A stretch of 9,079 nt of DNA from Desulfobacterales bacterium (GCA_029940115.1 JAOZRQ010000095.1:7223-16301); one strand, 5' to 3'. Positions 1-6,405 are shown, counted from the first letter of the stretch. Numbers and translations are program-made. Notes: generated by a model not told the origin, from the letters alone.

Positions 1-2
1 TT

Positions 3-3000
3 GCCGAATTTTCAGAGAAAGTTGAGATTTCCGGGGTGTCGGATCTGCTGTCAGATGCGGCAGCACGAATGCTTGATGATCGGCAAATTCTGACCGTGCT
101 GATTTTTGACCAGTTTGAGGAGTTCTTTTTCGAATATCTGGATCTCAAGGCCCGGCGGCCCTTTTACGAGTTTTTGAAGCAGGCCCTGAATAAGGATTCG
201 CCCATAAAAATCATATTTTCGCTGCGGGAGGATTATATTCATCATCTGCTGGAATGGGATCAGTATGTTCAGGTGAAGGTTGATTTTGACATTCTGGGCA
301 AGAATTTCCGCATCTATCTCGGGAACTTCACCCGGGAGGGTGCGAAGGAGGTGATCCGGAGTCTGACCCGGCGATCCCATTTTCCGTTAGATGAGGGGCT
401 GATTGATCAGATTGTGGATGATTTGGCAGGGGACGAGGATAAGGGGATCCGCCCCATTGAATTGCAGATTGTCGCTTCCCAGATTGAGGCAGAAGGGATT
501 CACACGCGAGAGGCTTTCAGACCCAAAGCTGAAATGGTGCGGGCTTTTCTGAAAGAGGCGGTTCACGACTGCGGCACGGAGAATGAGGAGATTGCCGGCC
601 TGATTCTGTATCTGCTCACGGATGAGAAGCTGACCCGACCGCTAAAGACACGGGCTGAGATTGAATACGAACTCAGGGGGGTGACAAGCGATACAGGGCT
701 TGAAATCAGGGATGAGCAACTGTCCCTTGTTTTGGAGATACTGACCCTCTCGAACATGATCTTTCTGATTTCCGGAGAGACCGATAAATTCCAGTTGGTG
801 CATGATTACCTCACCGGGCCGATTCGGGAGGAGACAAAGCCGCTGCTTGAGAGACTGGATACGGACAGGAAAGACAGGGAAATTGAGCGGCGGCTGACAG
901 AGCAGGAGGAGAAAAGAAAGCGAAGACAGTTCAAGATTGCTGTTGTTACTGCTTTTGCCTTTGCGGTGGTGGCGGCAATCGCCATCTTGTTCGGAGTGCA
1001 GGCAAGGCAGGCCGAGCAAAAAACAGCGGAGAGTTTGGTGCAGGTCAAAAAAGCTGAAGAAAAGGCGACTGAAAATTTGGTGCAGGCAAAGCAAGCCGAG
1101 CAAAAGACTGAGAAGCAGCGCCGGTTAGCAGAGAAGCAAACTGAAATTGCGGAGAAAAATCTGCGGAAAGCCCAAATCAGAGAAATAGAAGCTCTGAATG
1201 AATCTGCTTACGCTCAATTTCTCTCAGGGAAAAACGATTTGGAAGCCCTGACTGCGGCAGTGAAAGTAGCTAAAAAATTGAAGCAAATAAAGGTTTCAAC
1301 AAAGCTGAAATACCGATTAATATCCAATTTGCGGGAAATCGTCGAGGGCGTTTATGAAAAGAACCGTTTGAAGCCATGGAATATCCCTCACCGGCGCTGG
1401 GATGCTGGCTATACCTTGGAGTTCAGTCCAGATGATAAAACCTTGGCTTGCGTAGTTAATCATATAGGGGTTGCAGTTCTGAATGTGGCGGATGGCACTA
1501 AAATATGGATTTACGGGTCTGGCTTTGAATGTGAGCCAAAATTCAGTCCAGACGGTAAAATGATAGCTGTGGGAGGTTTACATGATATTGAAGTTCGGAA
1601 CGCAGACGACGGATCTATTATTCGGGTCCATGATATTGAGGGAGCAGCTGCGTTTGTGTCTTTCAGTCCAGACGGCAAGCTGTTAGGTGGGGATTATGGC
1701 AATGAAGGAATCATAATATGGGATGGAATGAATGGACGAGAATTACTCATCCTATATATGAAAGATGTTGCCAACTTCGCTTTCGGTCCGGACAACAAAA
1801 TAGTCGCTTGCGATACTCAGGGAGCAGTCAGACTGTGGAATGCGATGAATGGAAGAAAACTCAAGCTATTCAAAGTGGATCATGAATATGGGTTTCTGAA
1901 CAGCGGTATAACTTTTAGTCCTGATGGCAAACTGCTCGCTTTGGCTGGTGAGAATATCATCCTATGGGATATGGTAAAAGCTGCTAAAACCAAAACATTG
2001 GGACACTCGGAATCTATTTGCAGCCTGGTTTTCAGTCCGGACGGCAAAATTCTCGCTTCGGGAAACAAAAATGGCATTATCAAACTATGGAATATAACAA
2101 ACGGAAGTCTTATACGGTCATTTGAAGGCCATTCGGATGTTGTTACTGATCTAGCCTTCAGCCGAGACGGCAAGCTTCTGGCTTCAGGGAGTTGGGATTG
2201 CACTCTCAGGTTGTGGGATATGACAGAGCGTTTACCTTTATTCAAAAGGCATTCCGATACCATTAACAGCATAGCTTTCAGTCCGGATGGCAAAATGCTC
2301 GCTTCGGGAAGCTCGGATAACACCATCAAGATATGGAATATAGCCGACAGACTTGAAATCCGAACTTTAAGAGGGCATTCTGAGGCCGTTAATAGCGTGG
2401 CTTTCAGTCCAGACGGCAAATTGCTCGCTTCGGGAAGCTCGGATGAGACCGCTAAGTTATGGAATATTGAGGACGGTAGTGAAATCCGGACATTTACAGG
2501 GCACTCTGATGACAATAGGCTGGCTTTCAGTCCAGATGGCAAAATTCTCGTTTCGGATGGAAACCCGTGTCGCGGAAACATATTAACTTTAAACGGACAA
2601 ATGCTGGTTTCAGAAGATGCTATACTGTGGAATATTTCAGATGGGAAGCTGGTGAGTTTAAATACAAATAAAATCAAAAATTTATACTCTTTTAACTGGG
2701 AGTGTGGTTGGCTGGATAATTGTAATTGGTTCCCTAAATCCACTTTCAGTCCAGATGCTAAAATGCTGGCTATAAGTTTTTCGGGGCGGAATGACTTATG
2801 GGGGTTTATTTACAAACTGGACCTTTGGAACATAAGTGATAAGATTAATGTATGGAAAATTGATGACCCTTTTTTTGAAGAGGTGAACAGTTTAAGTTTT
2901 AGTCCAGACAGCAAGCTTTTGGCTTCAGGAAGTATGGATGGCACTGTCAGATTGTGGGATGTGGCCGATGGCAGTGATCTCATGTCACTCAAAGGACACT

Positions 3001-3209
3001 CAGGTCCTGTTTGGACTGTGCAGTTCAGTCCAGACGGCAGCTTTCTGGCATCGGGAGGTGAGGATAATATTGTCAGATTGTGGACTCTGGACTTAGATGA
3101 GTTATTGAAGATTGGGTGCGAATGGCTGCATGGCTATCTGAAAAATAACCCGGATGTGAGCGAAGAAGACCGGGTTTTGTGTGACGATATTTTGCAATTA
3201 TCCCCCTGA
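3..3209 (+). CDS. nSTAND1-type NTPase with transmembrane helix, coiled coil and WD40 repeats (5' end outside window)
   Basis: This is probably a membrane-anchored signalling ATPase. The frame is open to the window edge, so the GTG at 36 need not be the start, and the P-loop (Walker A) must lie upstream. Numbering from that GTG: a Walker B-like LTVLIFDQFEEFF (residues 19-31, with D25 and E28/E29), a FSLREDYIHHLLE sensor-like stretch (about 61-73) and a QLVHDYLTGPIRE motif near 260, all usual in novel STAND NTPases. A basic KRKRRQFK precedes one hydrophobic helix (about 298-321), then a Lys/Glu/Ala/Gln coiled coil (about 322-405). From about 460 there are 13 recognisable FSPDGKxLASG-type blades; two propellers are likely. 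Blades 10-11 are irregular, with long loops. The C-terminal tail (GCEWLHGYLKNNPDVSEEDRVLCD) resembles tails of other WD40-STAND proteins. In STAND proteins WD40 repeats sense a ligand and gate the ATPase; the ligand and any N-terminal effector are not visible. Confidence 0.9.
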   Translation, partial: AEFSEKVEISGVSDLLSDAAARMLDDRQILTVLIFDQFEEFFFEYLDLKARRPFYEFLKQALNKDSPIKIIFSLREDYIHHLLEWDQYVQVKVDFDILGKNFRIYLGNFTREGAKEVIRSLTRRSHFPLDEGLIDQIVDDLAGDEDKGIRPIELQIVASQIEAEGIHTREAFRPKAEMVRAFLKEAVHDCGTENEEIAGLILYLLTDEKLTRPLKTRAEIEYELRGVTSDTGLEIRDEQLSLVLEILTLSNMIFLISGETDKFQLVHDYLTGPIREETKPLLERLDTDRKDREIERRLTEQEEKRKRRQFKIAVVTAFAFAVVAAIAILFGVQARQAEQKTAESLVQVKKAEEKATENLVQAKQAEQKTEKQRRLAEKQTEIAEKNLRKAQIREIEALNESAYAQFLSGKNDLEALTAAVKVAKKLKQIKVSTKLKYRLISNLREIVEGVYEKNRLKPWNIPHRRWDAGYTLEFSPDDKTLACVVNHIGVAVLNVADGTKIWIYGSGFECEPKFSPDGKMIAVGGLHDIEVRNADDGSIIRVHDIEGAAAFVSFSPDGKLLGGDYGNEGIIIWDGMNGRELLILYMKDVANFAFGPDNKIVACDTQGAVRLWNAMNGRKLKLFKVDHEYGFLNSGITFSPDGKLLALAGENIILWDMVKAAKTKTLGHSESICSLVFSPDGKILASGNKNGIIKLWNITNGSLIRSFEGHSDVVTDLAFSRDGKLLASGSWDCTLRLWDMTERLPLFKRHSDTINSIAFSPDGKMLASGSSDNTIKIWNIADRLEIRTLRGHSEAVNSVAFSPDGKLLASGSSDETAKLWNIEDGSEIRTFTGHSDDNRLAFSPDGKILVSDGNPCRGNILTLNGQMLVSEDAILWNISDGKLVSLNTNKIKNLYSFNWECGWLDNCNWFPKSTFSPDAKMLAISFSGRNDLWGFIYKLDLWNISDKINVWKIDDPFFEEVNSLSFSPDSKLLASGSMDGTVRLWDVADGSDLMSLKGHSGPVWTVQFSPDGSFLASGGEDNIVRLWTLDLDELLKIGCEWLHGYLKNNPDVSEEDRVLCDDILQLSP

Positions 3210-3306
3210 TCCATGGAAAGTGGTGGAGCGCCCCCGCCCGCCCCACAAAGACCCTGTGGAGTGGATGATTGAGAACATCGATCGGATGGATGAGCCTGAA
3301 CCTTGA
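3202..3306 (+). pseudogene. Module M copy 1: conserved C-terminal coding fragment without its own start
   Basis: Read in the frame containing 3211-3213, this stretch encodes PWKVVERPRPPHKDPVEW followed by MIENIDRMDEPEP and a TGA at 3304-3306. It begins across the stop codon of the WD40 gene, in a different frame, and has no start codon of its own. The same peptide ends the second WD40 remnant at 5944 in frame, and 47 nucleotides (from about 3214) are identical between the two. It therefore looks like the severed tail of a related gene, placed by duplication behind the intact WD40 gene. I do not recognise the family. Confidence 0.5.
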
Positions 3307-3317
3307 TTCAGCGGATT

Positions 3318-3407
3318 TGAACCCTGATTGAAGGATTTCCGGGATTTTCAGGATTTCGGCCTTGGCTGTGCATGTGCCGAGTTTCTCCGAAGGCTCGGGA
3401 ATCCGCA
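3318..3407 (+). repeat. Family A interspersed repeat, copy A1
   Basis: It starts tgaaccctgattgaagg and ends near aatccgcaag. Inside are three near-identical 9-mers in tandem (ggatttccg, ggattttca, ggatttcgg), then a short ccgag...ctcgg hairpin around tttctccgaagg. It shares all of these parts with copies at 3433, 4788, 4886 and 5956. No protein-coding content is apparent. Confidence 0.8.
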
Positions 3408-3432
3408 AGAAAGGCACAAATCCTGAGAATCC

Positions 3433-3518
3433 TGAACCCTGATTAAAGGATTTCCGGGATTTTCAGGATTTCGGCCATGGCTGTGCCGGCGTTTCTCCGA
3501 AGGTTCGGAAATTCGCAG
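3433..3518 (+). repeat. Family A interspersed repeat, copy A2
   Basis: It starts tgaaccctgattaaagg, contains the same 9-mer triplet, then tggctgtgccggcgtttctc, ccgaaggttcgg and attcgcag. It lies 46 bp upstream of the HigB-like toxin start, so any promoter for that operon would be in or immediately after the repeat. Confidence 0.8.
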
Positions 3519-3564
3519 TCGGGGCGCAATGGAAGCAGAAGGAAGATAATTCTGGTAGGAGGAC

Positions 3565-3909
3565 ATGAGAGAAATTATTTTATATTGTTCAGAGTCCGGC
3601 AGATGCCCTGTTGAGGAGTTCTTTGATTCTCTGACGCAAAAACAGTTTGAAAGAGTGGCCTTTGTTCTTGATCTGATTGAACAGCTTGATTTTGTTCCGA
3701 AAGAATACCTCAAAAAACTGGAGGGAACGGATGACATTTGGGAAGTCAGAGTCCGGCAAGGCAGAAACATTTTCCGATTGCTCGGTTTTCTTGATAAAAA
3801 CAGCCTTGTGATTCTGAATCACGCATTTGCCAAAAAGTCGCGAAAAATACCGAAAAAAGAGATTCTGATAGCCGAACAGCGCAAGCAGGATTATTTTCAA
3901 CGCAAGTGA
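3565..3909 (+). CDS. RelE/HigB-superfamily toxin, phage Gp49-like (DUF891) type
   Basis: This 114-residue protein has the pattern of the Gp49-like toxin family: an N-terminal CPVEEFFDSL motif, a central LEGTDDIWEVRVRQGRNIFR segment, and the C-terminal AFAKKSRKIPKKEI stretch followed by an AxxRxxDY-like ending (AEQRKQDY). Family members are ribosome-dependent or free mRNA interferases that cut mRNA and stop translation; the activity here is inferred. An AGGAGG at 3557-3562 sits unusually close (2 nt) to the ATG. The cognate XRE antitoxin follows 9 nt after the stop, the toxin-first order typical of higBA. The length is normal and no defect is visible, so this should be a functional toxin. Confidence 0.9.
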   Translation: MREIILYCSESGRCPVEEFFDSLTQKQFERVAFVLDLIEQLDFVPKEYLKKLEGTDDIWEVRVRQGRNIFRLLGFLDKNSLVILNHAFAKKSRKIPKKEILIAEQRKQDYFQRK

Positions 3910-3918
3910 GAGGTGAAC

Positions 3919-4194
3919 ATGAGCAAATTTCAGAAGTACAAAGAAAAGCGGATGGCCCGGGATCCTGAATTTTGGGAGGGTTATCAGGAACGATTTGAGA
4001 CTTTCAAACTCGGTGTACTGCTTAGGCAGGCCCGACAGGATGCCGGACTGACACAGGAAGAGGTGGCTCAGAGGCTCAACATCTCAAAAAATCTGATTTC
4101 CAGGATGGAGAATCATGCGCCTGATGTGCGGCTATCCAACCTTGAGAAGTTTGCAGCAATATTGGGGAAAAAACTTCATGTTGTAATGAGTTGA
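3919..4194 (+). CDS. XRE-family helix-turn-helix antitoxin (HigA-like)
   Basis: This 91-residue protein neutralises the preceding toxin and probably represses the operon. Residues about 33-90 form a Cro/CI HTH: LLRQARQDAGLTQEEVAQRL, then NISKNLISRMENH as recognition helix, then a LSNLEKFAAILGKKL helix. The N-terminal section (KYKEKRMARDPEFWEGYQER) is charged and is the likely toxin-binding part, as in other antitoxins paired with Gp49-type toxins. I chose ATG 3919 because the GAGGTG at 3910-3915 is then its ribosome site; a GTG at 3913 would overlap that site and add only two residues. A pair of direct repeats begins 4 nt after the stop. Confidence 0.92.
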   Translation: MSKFQKYKEKRMARDPEFWEGYQERFETFKLGVLLRQARQDAGLTQEEVAQRLNISKNLISRMENHAPDVRLSNLEKFAAILGKKLHVVMS

Positions 4195-4198
4195 AAAC

Positions 4199-4312
4199 AA
4201 ATATGACAACGGATCAGAGGATTAAACGGATAGCCCGGTTCGAGCAGGTTTGTGGTTCCGAAAATATGACAACGGATCAGAGGATTAAACGGATAGCCCG
4301 GTTCGGGCAGGT
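4199..4312 (+). repeat. Two 51-bp direct repeats (4199-4249 and 4262-4312)
   Basis: The two copies are offset by exactly 63 bp and differ at one base (a4243 versus g4306). Each contains atgacaacggatcagagg and ends ttcgRgcaggt. Copy 2 carries a perfect gcccg-gtt-cgggc hairpin at 4296-4308; copy 1 has one mismatch in it. The offset is a multiple of three, so each copy encodes the same peptide (MTTDQRIKRIARF) in one frame, starting at ATG 4203 and ATG 4266. This may be a duplicated N-terminal relic of a small gene. Family B sequence begins immediately afterwards. Confidence 0.85.
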
Positions 4313-4314
4313 GT

Positions 4315-4350
4315 ATTCCTCTACATGGATTATGGTTAGGAAAGGATTCA
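4315..4350 (+). repeat. Family B repeat, copy B1 (forward)
   Basis: It contains ctacatggattatggttagg followed by aaaggatt, matching the family core seen at 6983 and 7497 with one change (ttagg for ttaag). It abuts the second 51-bp direct repeat and ends about 20 bp before the ribosome site of the ribbon-helix-helix gene. Confidence 0.7.
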
Positions 4351-4384
4351 GACAAACTCACAGGAAACAAAGGAGAACACTGAC

Positions 4385-4618
4385 ATGGAAAACATGCCAA
4401 TCAGCTTTGATGAAAAACTTCTTTCAGAAATTGACCGTCTTGTCTCGGCAACCCGTCTCTCACGTTCCGAGATCGTAAATGAGGCGGTGATGCGGTGGCT
4501 CAGAGAAAAGGATGCCGCATCTTTCGAGGCGGAATGGATTGAAAAACTGAGACAGCACCCCGACGACCCGGAAGATGCTGAAAAATGGATTCAGGCCCAG
4601 ACATGGAGTGAGAAATGA
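4385..4618 (+). CDS. Ribbon-helix-helix (CopG/MazE-like) antitoxin
   Basis: This 77-residue protein is a DNA-binding antitoxin. The start MENMPISFDEKLLSEIDRLV forms the beta strand and first helix of a ribbon-helix-helix fold, and SRSEIVNEAVMRWLREK is the turn and second helix. The acidic C-terminus (HPDDPEDAEKW) is the sort of tail that wraps around a MazF/PemK-type toxin. AGGAG at 4371-4375 lies 9 nt before the ATG. Its stop overlaps a downstream ATG (ATGA at 4615-4618), the usual coupling to a toxin gene, but the toxin is only a fragment here. It is therefore an orphan antitoxin that may still repress its own promoter or counter a related toxin encoded elsewhere. Confidence 0.88.
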   Translation: MENMPISFDEKLLSEIDRLVSATRLSRSEIVNEAVMRWLREKDAASFEAEWIEKLRQHPDDPEDAEKWIQAQTWSEK

Positions 4619-4656
4619 ACCGGGGCGACATATTATAGCCTCTCTGTCAACCGGAA
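4615..4656 (+). pseudogene. Decapitated MazF/PemK-like toxin remnant
   Basis: The ATG overlaps the antitoxin stop and opens MNRGDIL followed by TAG at 4636-4638. MNRGDI is a typical beginning of MazF-type endoribonucleases (usually MNRGDIYxAxL). In shifted frames the following bases still spell ASLS (cctctctgtca preceded by g) and then PEI (ccggaaatc), which fits the family continuation ASLSPEIG. The remnant thus seems to carry small indels and stops where an inverted family B copy begins at 4656. The remaining roughly 95 residues of a normal toxin are absent. The start motif and overlap are seen directly; the frameshifted continuation is inference. Confidence 0.6.
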
Positions 4657-4686
4657 ATCTTTTCTCAGCCATAATTCATGTAGATG
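4656..4686 (-). repeat. Family B repeat, copy B2 (reverse)
   Basis: Its reverse complement reads catctacatgaattatggct and continues gagaaaagatt, a 27/31 match to the forward family B copies. It begins where recognisable MazF coding ends, so its insertion, or recombination through it, is the likely cause of the toxin's truncation. Confidence 0.6.
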
Positions 4687-4734
4687 ACAGCAGTTGCCCG
4701 CAAAGAGCTAGTGGAGTGGATGATTGAACCCTGA
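4684..4734 (+). pseudogene. Module M copy 2: 16-codon truncated tail
   Basis: This short frame encodes MTAVARKELVEWMIEP and then TGA. The VEWMIE core is that of module M, but the expected continuation NMDRMDEPDP is replaced by family A sequence: the bases tgaaccctg at 4725-4733 supply the last codons and the stop. It is a clean example of a family A element (A3) truncating the module. There is no obvious ribosome site, so expression is doubtful. Confidence 0.4.
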
Positions 4735-4785
4735 TTAAAGGATTTCGGCCCTGCCTGTGCAGAGTCTCTCCGAAGGATCGGGAAT
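4725..4785 (+). repeat. Family A repeat, copy A3 (internally deleted)
   Basis: It has the tgaaccctgattaaagg head, but two of the three tandem 9-mers are missing, so the head joins directly to ggatttcggccctg. The tail ctccgaaggatcgggaatcc is retained. It is followed within 3 bp by copy A4. Confidence 0.7.
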
Positions 4786-4787
4786 CC

Positions 4788-4878
4788 TGAACCCTGATCA
4801 AAGGATTTCGGGGATTTTCAGGATTTCGGCCATGGCTGTGCATGTGCCGAGCTTCTCCGAAGGTTCGGGAATCCGCAG
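4788..4878 (+). repeat. Family A repeat, copy A4
   Basis: A full-length copy in direct tandem with A3: tgaaccctgatcaaagg head, 9-mer triplet, catggctgtgcatgtgccga, then cttctccgaaggttcggg and aatccgcag. Within the family it is closest to A1, sharing the gcatgtgccgag variant. Confidence 0.8.
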
Positions 4879-4885
4879 CCAAATT

Positions 4886-5032
4886 TGAACCCTGATTAAA
4901 GAATTTCCGGGATTCTCAGGATTTCGGCCCTGGCTGTGCCGGCGTTTCTCGGAAATTCACTGACAGCGCACAAATCCATGAATCATACAAGAAAGGATGA
5001 AAAAGAATTGGAAATCCGCAGGCAGGGCGCAA
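4886..5032 (+). repeat. Family A repeat, copy A5, split by about 50 bp
   Basis: The head and 9-mer part (4886-4959) end at ctcggaaattcac, lacking the central ccgaagg. A family A tail, gaaatccgcaggcagggcgc, reappears at 5010-5030. The 50 bp between are unlike the rest of the repeat and include catgaatcatacaagaaagg. The remaining bases up to 5132 hold no gene or structure I can support. Confidence 0.6.
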
Positions 5033-5145
5033 ATTCTCTCATCAGGCGAATCAGGATTCGGACGACTACCTTATGAAATCCGGACGGATATAGAAGAATC
5101 CCCCGGAAGGAATCAGTCAGAATAACAAAAAAAGGAGGTTGCAGA

Positions 5146-5340
5146 ATGGAAACACTGAGAGCGGAAACACTGAAACAGGAGGCAATACATATCATTTCGC
5201 ATCTGCCGGACTCGGCTGACATTGATGAGATAATGTACAGACTTTACGTTCTCGGCAAAGTGAGAAAGGGCAGAGAGGCTGTCCGGGAAGGCGATACCAT
5301 ACCGGTCGGGCAGCTAAGAGAGGAGGTCGGGTCATGGTGA
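5146..5340 (+). CDS. Small antitoxin of a ParE/RelE-type TA pair
   Basis: This 64-residue protein is placed as the antitoxin by position and by its likeness to short antitoxins encoded before ParE/RelE toxins. Those share an LKQEAIHIISHLPDSADIDE-like helix-rich start, an IMYRLYVLGKVRKGREAV core and a TIPVGQLREEVGSW ending; the C-terminal half, with its charged helix, would bind the toxin. A strong AGGAGG at 5133-5138 lies 7 nt before the ATG. Its stop (5338-5340) overlaps the toxin start by 7 nt, indicating translational coupling. No HTH or ribbon-helix-helix is obvious, so how the operon is repressed is unclear. Confidence 0.82.
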   Translation: METLRAETLKQEAIHIISHLPDSADIDEIMYRLYVLGKVRKGREAVREGDTIPVGQLREEVGSW

Positions 5341-5633
5341 GATGGTCGGTCCCCGCAAAACGGGATCTTAGGCAGATATACAACTACATTGCCGGTGATT
5401 CCAGGTATTATGCCAGACAGGTGGTTGAGAAGATTGTCAGCAAATCCGAAATTCTGGAGGATTTTCCCGAAATCGGCAGAACTGTTCCGGAAATCGGCGA
5501 ACCGGATGTCAGAGAACTGTTTGTTTACTCATATCGGCTTATATATGAAGTCGGACAGGACGATGTCATGATTCTTGCCGTTATCCACGGCAGACGTGAT
5601 CTTTCCTCTTTTGCTGACGATCTGAGACACTGA
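5334..5633 (+). CDS. ParE/RelE-superfamily toxin
   Basis: This 99-residue protein has the standard ParE/RelE plan: a first strand VRWSVPAKRDLRQIYNYIAG, two helices (DSRYYARQVVEKIV), the loop FPEIGRTVPEIGEPDVREL, then the strands FVYSYRLIYEV and DDVMILAVIHGRRDL. The conserved Arg in the RELFVYSYRLIYEV block and the late HGRRDL are family hallmarks. ParE members poison DNA gyrase and RelE members cleave mRNA on the ribosome; sequence inspection does not decide between them, although the YIA/DS start and HGRRDL end lean to ParE. Length is normal and no lesion is visible. A family A head starts at the stop codon. Confidence 0.9.
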   Translation: MVRWSVPAKRDLRQIYNYIAGDSRYYARQVVEKIVSKSEILEDFPEIGRTVPEIGEPDVRELFVYSYRLIYEVGQDDVMILAVIHGRRDLSSFADDLRH

Positions 5634-5650
5634 AGCCCTGATTAAAGGAC
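5631..5650 (+). repeat. Family A head fragment fused to a WD40 remnant
   Basis: The bases tgaagccctgattaaaggac match the first about 19 bp of family A (one extra g), starting exactly at the ParE toxin stop codon (5631-5633). They run straight into WD40-coding sequence, so the fragment marks a recombination joint. Confidence 0.6.
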
Positions 5651-5944
5651 GGCCGGCGCATCGCTTCCGGGTCTAGTGATAAAACGATACGAATATGGAA
5701 ACTTGATTTGCTTAATGTGTATCTCAAAGATTCCCCCCTGTTTAAAAAAATATGCGAGGTCTCTTTTACGGTGCTTCCCTTTCATCTGGAAGGCATCACC
5801 ATGCTTCCAGGCGCACGGCCTTTTCTTCCCCTGCGCGGGCAGCCCAACCCCTGGAAAGTGGTGGAGCGCCCCCGCCCGCCCCACAAAGACCCTGTGGAAT
5901 GGACGATTGAGAACATGGATCGCATGGATGCGCCCGACCCCTGA
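5642..5944 (+). pseudogene. C-terminal remnant of a second WD40-repeat protein ending in module M
   Basis: The frame opens immediately after an in-frame TGA (5639-5641) with no start codon and reads LKDGRRIASGSSDKTIRIWK, an unmistakable last half of a WD40 blade (DG-x-x-IASGSSDKTIRIW). It continues LDLLNVYLKDSPLFKKI, an uncharacterised linker, PFLPLRGQPN, and then PWKVVERPRPPHKDPVEW plus TIENMDRMDAPDP before TGA. A TTG at 5708 could start a 78-residue product, but no good ribosome site precedes it. The upstream gene body is missing, replaced by family A sequence, so this is a truncated paralogue of the WD40 gene at the left of the window. It shows that module M can be the in-frame tail of a WD40 protein. 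Confidence 0.72.
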
Positions 5945-5955
5945 TTCATCGGATT

Positions 5956-6053
5956 TGAACCCTGATCAAAGGATTTCCGGGATTTTCAGGATTTCGGCTC
6001 TAACTGTGCCGGCGTTTCTCCGAAGGGCTTCGGAAATCCGCAGGCGGGGCGTA
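5956..6053 (+). repeat. Family A repeat, copy A6
   Basis: A full-length copy directly following module M, as A1 follows M at 3306. The block M plus family A at 3212-3406 aligns without large gaps to 5850-6044 (offset 2638), so the two were copied as one unit. It ends cgcaggcggggcgtaa. Confidence 0.8.
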
Positions 6054-6090
6054 AACCCTGATTAAACTAAAGGACTTCCCTGATTTTGTC
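6054..6090 (+). repeat. Family A fragment, copy A7
   Basis: accctgattaaactaaagga and then cttccctgattttgtc match a degraded family A head (with a 4-bp taaa-like insertion) butted against A6. The bases between here and the UPF0175 ribosome site at 6139 show nothing further. Confidence 0.5.
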
Positions 6091-6150
6091 TTGCCCGTAT
6101 TGCCGATTTCTGTGCTGAGGAACCAACAACATCATAATGAGGTGAAGCAA

Positions 6151-6405
6151 ATGAAAAACACACTTAGGATTGACTGCCCGGCAGAACTGTTGCTCGGATT
6201 GCAGATGAGCGCCGAGACATTCGCACAGGAGGTGAAGATGCGGACGGCCATCTCGTTGTTCAGAGAAGGAAGAATTTCGTCCGGACTCGCAGCCCGATGG
6301 CTGGGGATTCCCAGAATTTCCTTCCTGTTCAGGGCCATGGAATCAGGTGCGGAATTTCTTGAAAATTCGGAGGATGATTTCAGAAGGGAGATGTCGTTGC
6401 TATGA
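6151..6405 (+). CDS. UPF0175-family antitoxin
   Basis: This 84-residue protein matches the UPF0175 pattern: an N-terminal RIDCPAELLLGL strand and helix, an FAQEVKMRTAISLFREGRIS helix, then a short HTH-like SSGLAARWLGIPRISFLFRA and an acidic end. Members are antitoxins for PIN-domain RNases and probably bind operator DNA through that HTH. I chose ATG 6151 over an upstream start at 6091 because GAGGTG at 6139-6144 sits 6 nt before it, and because residues before it do not resemble the family. The last four bases overlap the PIN gene (ATGA, 6402-6405). Confidence 0.88.
   Translation: MKNTLRIDCPAELLLGLQMSAETFAQEVKMRTAISLFREGRISSGLAARWLGIPRISFLFRAMESGAEFLENSEDDFRREMSLL

Noticed and set aside
1880..2743. 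287-codon open frame on the - strand
   Set aside because: It is antisense to the WD40 blades. Its repetitive LPEASxLPSGLKA pattern is the complement of the repeated FSPDGKLLASG codons, so it is a shadow.
3210..3564. tRNA or other structural RNA gene between the WD40 and toxin genes
   Set aside because: The sequence is fully accounted for by module M and two family A copies. No cloverleaf or anticodon arm could be drawn.
4191..4478. 95-codon frame starting TTG that spans the 51-bp repeats and enters the RHH gene
   Set aside because: The start is poor and the last third overlaps the well-supported antitoxin in another frame. Only the duplicated N-terminal peptide might be a relic.
5676..6065. 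129-codon + strand frame overlapping the WD40 remnant
   Set aside because: It crosses module M in a frame different from the conserved one and continues into family A repeat. The WD40 signature and conserved M peptide identify the other frame.
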